Positions 61,168 to 64,000 of a stretch of 64,000 bases of DNA are shown one piece after another. The notes beneath the pieces were generated by a model, which saw only the letters and a list, made by a program, of their open reading frames with translations, was not told where the DNA came from and made no database searches. Origin of the DNA: Gemmatimonadaceae bacterium (GTDB lineage: Bacteria > Gemmatimonadota > Gemmatimonadetes > Gemmatimonadales > Gemmatimonadaceae); assembly GCA_020852815.1 (NCBI GenBank), contig JADZAN010000015.1, positions 1 through 64,000 on the forward strand, read 5' to 3'. How positions within the stretch are numbered: position 1 is the stretch's first letter; the number at the start of each line of letters is the position of its first letter. The translations under genes were made by a program, and so were the position numbers.

Positions 61168-62481
61168 ATGAGCCACGACCTGCACGACGACTGCGCGTGC
61201 ACCGAATACAACGAACTCGTCAGCCGGCGTGATTTTCTCGGGACCGCCGGCGGAATGTCGGGAGCTGCACTGTATGCCTGGGCCTATCCCGAGTGGCTCC
61301 CCAAGGTCTCGTTTGCCGATTCGTTCGCCAGCGAGCGTGATGTCATCGTCTCCGTCTTCCTGCGCGGCGGCGCCGACGGCCTCTCGTTATGCGCGCCGTT
61401 CGGCGACCCGCTCTACTACACGGGGCGCCCCACCATCGCCATCCCGCGCCCGGACTCCTCCTCGACTGCCACGCGCGGCATCGCCCTGGACAACTTCTTC
61501 GCCTTCCCGCAGGCGATGCGCTTCCTGGTCCCAGCCTATCAGGCAGGGAACCTCCTCGTGGTGCACGGCGCCGGGCTCACATACAACACGCGCTCCCACT
61601 TCGACGCCCAGCACTACATGGAAGTCGGAAAGGCCAACGACGTGAGCGTGAACACGGGATGGCTCGGGCGACATCTCGCGACCACCTCGCCCATGAAGAA
61701 CGGCGCGGCGCTCCGCGGCATCGGCATCTCCGATGGCCTCGTCGATACGCTGAAGGGCGGCCCGCTCACCGTGCCGATGACGGATCCCGCCAACTACGGC
61801 ATCTCCGGGAGCAGCTCGACGCGCAACGAGCGCACCTCGTGGCTCCAGGCCGAGTACACCGACTCGCTCGAGCCGGCAAAGTCCGCGGCGCTCAACGCCA
61901 TCGCCACGATCAACCTCCTCCGCTCGCTCAACATCTCCGGCTACGCACCGGCTAACGGTGCGGTGTATCCCAACACCGGTCTGGCGCGCGGCCTCCGCTC
62001 CTCGGCGGCGCTCATCAAGGCCGATATCGGCGTGGAGGCGATCCACCTCGACATCGGCGGCTGGGACACGCACACCGACCAGAACCCGCTCACCGGCGGG
62101 ATGGCGACGACAATGACGCAGCTGTCGCAGGCGTTAGGCGCCTTCTGGCAGGATTGCATCTCATCCGGGCTTGCGCAGAACGTCTCCGTCGTCGTCCTCT
62201 CCGAGTTCGGGCGCAACGTACGCGAGAACGGGGGGCGCGGCACCGACCACGGGCGCGGCACCGCGATGTTCGCCATGGGGCGCGGCATTCGCGGCGGGCG
62301 CGTCCTCACCAACAACTGGAAGTCGCTCGACCAGGCCAACCTCGTCGACAAGCAGGACCTCCCGGTCACCGTCGACTACCGCGACATCCTTGGCGAGATC
62401 ATCCAGAACCGACTCGGCAACGCCAACCTCGGCACGGTGTTCCCGGGCTACGTGCCGTCGTTCAGGGGGGTAACGCAGTAG
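61168..62481 (+). CDS. DUF1501 family protein (Tat exported)
   Basis: A 437-residue protein starting ATG 61168 with a Tat signal NELVSRRDFLGTAGGMSGAAL. The DUF1501 fold belongs to the alkaline-phosphatase-like superfamily. VFLRGGADGLSLCAPFGDPLYY, LDIGGWDTHTDQNPLTGGM and VVVLSEFGRNVRENGGRGTDHGRGTAMFAMG contain the family's His, Asp and Asn residues. DUF1800/DUF1501 pairs are often linked to cell-surface or exported systems; their role is unknown. 73 bases separate it from the DUF1800 gene. Confidence 0.92.
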   Translation: MSHDLHDDCACTEYNELVSRRDFLGTAGGMSGAALYAWAYPEWLPKVSFADSFASERDVIVSVFLRGGADGLSLCAPFGDPLYYTGRPTIAIPRPDSSSTATRGIALDNFFAFPQAMRFLVPAYQAGNLLVVHGAGLTYNTRSHFDAQHYMEVGKANDVSVNTGWLGRHLATTSPMKNGAALRGIGISDGLVDTLKGGPLTVPMTDPANYGISGSSSTRNERTSWLQAEYTDSLEPAKSAALNAIATINLLRSLNISGYAPANGAVYPNTGLARGLRSSAALIKADIGVEAIHLDIGGWDTHTDQNPLTGGMATTMTQLSQALGAFWQDCISSGLAQNVSVVVLSEFGRNVRENGGRGTDHGRGTAMFAMGRGIRGGRVLTNNWKSLDQANLVDKQDLPVTVDYRDILGEIIQNRLGNANLGTVFPGYVPSFRGVTQ

Positions 62482-62528
62482 CTGGCTGGCGAGGGCGCCG
62501 AGAAAGCGCAGTCTCACGCAAAGCAGTT

Positions 62529-62563
62529 AAGCGGGGGCGCTCCATCAGGAGCCGCCCCCGCTT
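62529..62563 (+). terminator. Hairpin terminator after DUF1501
   Basis: Stem 62529-62543 (AAGCGGGGGCGCTCC) pairs with 62548-62563 with one bulged C and loop ATCA. The right arm ends in GCTTTC. It lies between the DUF1501 stop (62481) and the convergent cupredoxin gene. Confidence 0.72.
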
Positions 62564-62582
62564 TCACATCCCCAGCCTTCGC

Positions 62583-62652
62583 CGAGCCAGCCCCCTCGTC
62601 TTCTCGTCCTCTCGTCCCCAGCCTTCGCTGGGGCAGGCTTCTCGTCTTCTCT
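62583..62652. repeat. CTCGTCTT octamer/hairpin repeat (family B, reversed)
   Basis: CTCGTCTT and CTCGTCCT octamers flank the hairpin CCCCAGCCTTCGCTGGGG, followed by GCAGG and more octamers, up to the stop codon of the cupredoxin gene. It is a reverse-oriented copy of the repeat at 4874-4958 and lies, like that one, beside a terminator between convergent genes. Confidence 0.85.
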
Positions 62653-63292
62653 ACTGCACGACGTCCACTTCGCCCTCCATTCCGGGATGCAGCGAACAGA
62701 CGTACTTGTAGAGGCTCACGGTGTTGAAGGTGCGGTTCACCGTCTGGCTGGCGACCTGTCCCGGGATGTCGGCGGGGGCGCCGGCGATTCGGTCGAAGAT
62801 CACGTTGTGGGCGAGTGACGGGAACACGTAGCTCACCGTCCCCCCCACCTTGAGCGTTGCGTGGAACGGGGTGAAGCTCGTTCCCGGCATGTTTACCGTC
62901 ACCGACGTCGGCGCGGGGGCCACGGTGACCGCGGCGCTTGCGGCCTTCCCCGAGATGGTGGCGGTGATGGAGGCGCTCCCGTTTCCCACCGCCGTCACGA
63001 GACCGGTGGCGGTGACGGTCGCGACGGCGGAGTTGGACGTCTTCCAGCTGGCGGCGGGGGCGCCGGCGATCGTGTTCCCCTGCGCATCCCTGGCCGTGGC
63101 CGCCAGCTGCTCGCTGCGTCCCACCAGCATCGTCAGGCTCGGCGCGTTGAGCGCAACCGACGCCACACCATCGGGGCCGGATGGCGAATCGCCCCCGCCG
63201 CCACACCCCGTCAGCACCAACGGGGTCGTCGCGAGCGCAAGGCAGGAGACGAGGGCGGCGGTGCGCGCCCCTAGGCAACGGGTCAACGTCAT
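62651..63292 (-). CDS. Lipoprotein with Ig-like and cupredoxin domains, copy 2
   Basis: A 213-residue lipoprotein: lipobox LVLTGC, Gly/Ser linker, BIG2-like Ig domain (about 45-125; VGRSEQLAATARDAQGN...SATISGKAA) and cupredoxin domain (about 130-213). Copper ligands: His in SLAHNVIF, and Cys, His and Met in YVCSLHPGMEG. It is a paralogue of the protein at 42062, with the same domain order. Its stop lies in a family B repeat. Confidence 0.9.
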   Translation of the reverse strand: MTLTRCLGARTAALVSCLALATTPLVLTGCGGGGDSPSGPDGVASVALNAPSLTMLVGRSEQLAATARDAQGNTIAGAPAASWKTSNSAVATVTATGLVTAVGNGSASITATISGKAASAAVTVAPAPTSVTVNMPGTSFTPFHATLKVGGTVSYVFPSLAHNVIFDRIAGAPADIPGQVASQTVNRTFNTVSLYKYVCSLHPGMEGEVDVVQ

Positions 63293-63311
63293 GGGTTCCT
63301 CCAGAGGTCGC

Positions 63312-63566
63312 TCAACTTGGCGGCGATCCCTCCCGACTCGCGGTGACTTCGCGCACGGCTGGGCATGCCGGGCCATGCTCGGCGCAGTACCAGCCATGAT
63401 GATCGTGGAAGACCTGGTGGATCCCGCCCTCGCGCTCGTAGCGAACCCGGAACATCCCTCGCACCCGCGTGCGCTCGCCAGCGATCGACTTGTGGTCGAG
63501 TTCCTCGACGAAGATACGCTGCGGCCAGAGGTCGAACTGCAGGTCGGACGAGCGGGTTCCAGCCAC
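63312..63566 (-). CDS. Small Cys/His-rich protein, function unknown
   Basis: An 84-residue protein just upstream of the cupredoxin gene on the same strand. IHQVFHDHHGWYCAEHGPACPAV is rich in His and Cys (CAEHGPAC) and may bind a metal. The N-terminal part (LQFDLWPQRIFVEELDHKS) has no recognised motif. Coding use is plausible but not proven. Not recognised as a family. Confidence 0.5.
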   Translation of the reverse strand: MAGTRSSDLQFDLWPQRIFVEELDHKSIAGERTRVRGMFRVRYEREGGIHQVFHDHHGWYCAEHGPACPAVREVTASREGSPPS

Positions 63567-63795
63567 GACAGGTGATGTGAACGGGGTGCGGTGCCGCGTG
63601 AGGCGTGCGAGCGGAGGTGTCGGAGGGGGAGCGAGAAAATAGCCGTCGCGATCGCGCCATGCAGGGTCGGGAGCGTCCCGGTTGCGGCCTTCGTCTCCCG
63701 GCGCAAGCTTGTGGCCGCCACAGCGTGCCGGTGTGCGCGCTGGAAGCCCTGCGCCTCACTGGCCCTCGCCCCCCGAATCGCCCTTTCGACTCGTC

Positions 63796-64000
63796 GTGCG
63801 CCACTGGCAGCTCCTCTCCGTCGCGCTGCTCGTCACGGTCGCCCTCCTCCTGCGCGCGGAGTACGCGCCGGTGCCGGCGCAGGTGTACCTGTTCAAGCCG
63901 CTCGCGACGATCCTCGTCATCGCTCTCGCCTTCCCGGCGGCGCGCGACGGCGGCGATCGTTACGCCCAGCTCGTGGCCATGGGGCTCCTGTTCTCGCTTG
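63796..64000 (+). CDS. YhhN-family (lysoplasmalogenase-like) membrane protein, 5' part
   Basis: The first 68 residues of a membrane protein cut by the window end. From GTG 63796: HWQLLSVALLVTVALLLRA is a first membrane helix, YLFKPLATILVIALAFPA a second, and YAQLVAMGLLFSL begins a third. FKPLAT and GLLFSL are the conserved N-terminal features of the YhhN/TMEM86 family, which includes lysoplasmalogenases. The start is tentative. Confidence 0.7.
   Translation, partial: MRHWQLLSVALLVTVALLLRAEYAPVPAQVYLFKPLATILVIALAFPAARDGGDRYAQLVAMGLLFSL

Noticed and set aside
1-64000. tRNA, rRNA or riboswitch genes
   Set aside because: No cloverleaf, conserved rRNA stretches or known riboswitch cores were recognised by reading; a covariance-model search would be decisive.

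Overview
The window is about 69% GC by eye, densely coded on both strands and free of tRNA, rRNA, CRISPR or phage genes. Several things together suggest an environmental Gram-negative bacterium of the Gemmatimonadota type: many secreted amidohydrolases and other exported enzymes, a DUF5916-type outer-membrane barrel, an anti-sigma-like protein with a short conserved N-terminal box, cupredoxin/Ig-like lipoproteins, DUF1800/DUF1501 Tat substrates and a type II secretion operon. The phylum is an inference from gene content and composition; no marker gene is present.

Layout. 0-3.5 kb: a quinone-response-type cluster (MarR regulator, ring-cleaving VOC dioxygenase, alpha/beta hydrolase) with two related palindromes as probable operators, then a cupin. 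3.7-5.5 kb: a secreted M15-type peptidase and a GNAT acetyltransferase, convergent. 5.5-18.3 kb: four secreted amidohydrolases (one broken by a frameshift), a PQQ dehydrogenase, a DUF4126 membrane protein, a duplicated-domain secreted protein and a gamma-glutamyltransferase. 18.5-27.1 kb: a transglutaminase-like protein, a hybrid kinase with a degenerate ATPase domain, an operon of D-amino-acid aminotransferase, asparaginase and M20 peptidase, a YVTN propeller, and a degenerate receiver/EAL-like pair. 27.2-32.9 kb: a minus-strand run of histidine kinase, sigma-54 activator, coiled-coil protein, OmpA-domain membrane protein and Rab-like small GTPase. 33-37 kb: an ECF sigma factor, a membrane anti-sigma-like protein and two HEAT-repeat proteins. 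37.2-42.7 kb: a DASS anion transporter, a D-threonine-aldolase-like PLP enzyme, and a four-gene operon (cupredoxin lipoprotein, outer-membrane protein, CX4CH protein, YceI). 43-49.3 kb: a LytS/LytTR pair, a DUF5916 barrel and a sarcosine-oxidase-like flavoenzyme. 49.4-59.2 kb: eleven type II secretion genes in the order H-I-J-K-L-M-C-D-E-F-G, mostly coupled by 4-base overlaps. 59.4-64 kb: DUF1800 and DUF1501 Tat proteins, a second cupredoxin lipoprotein, a small Cys/His protein and the start of a YhhN-family gene.

Many of the genes encode secreted or outer-membrane products: hydrolases for peptides and amides, Tat-exported DUF1800/DUF1501 proteins and lipoproteins. The type II secretion operon is a plausible export route for some of the periplasmic ones, although the prepilin peptidase is not here.

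Two genome-style signals cut across the genes. First, a 7-mer CGTTAGG (complement CCTAACG) occurs about 35 times, nearly always on the sense strand, and in three different reading frames. Second, families of intergenic repeats built on a CCAGC...GCTGG hairpin and on CCTCCGTG units occupy every non-overlapping gap between convergent genes.
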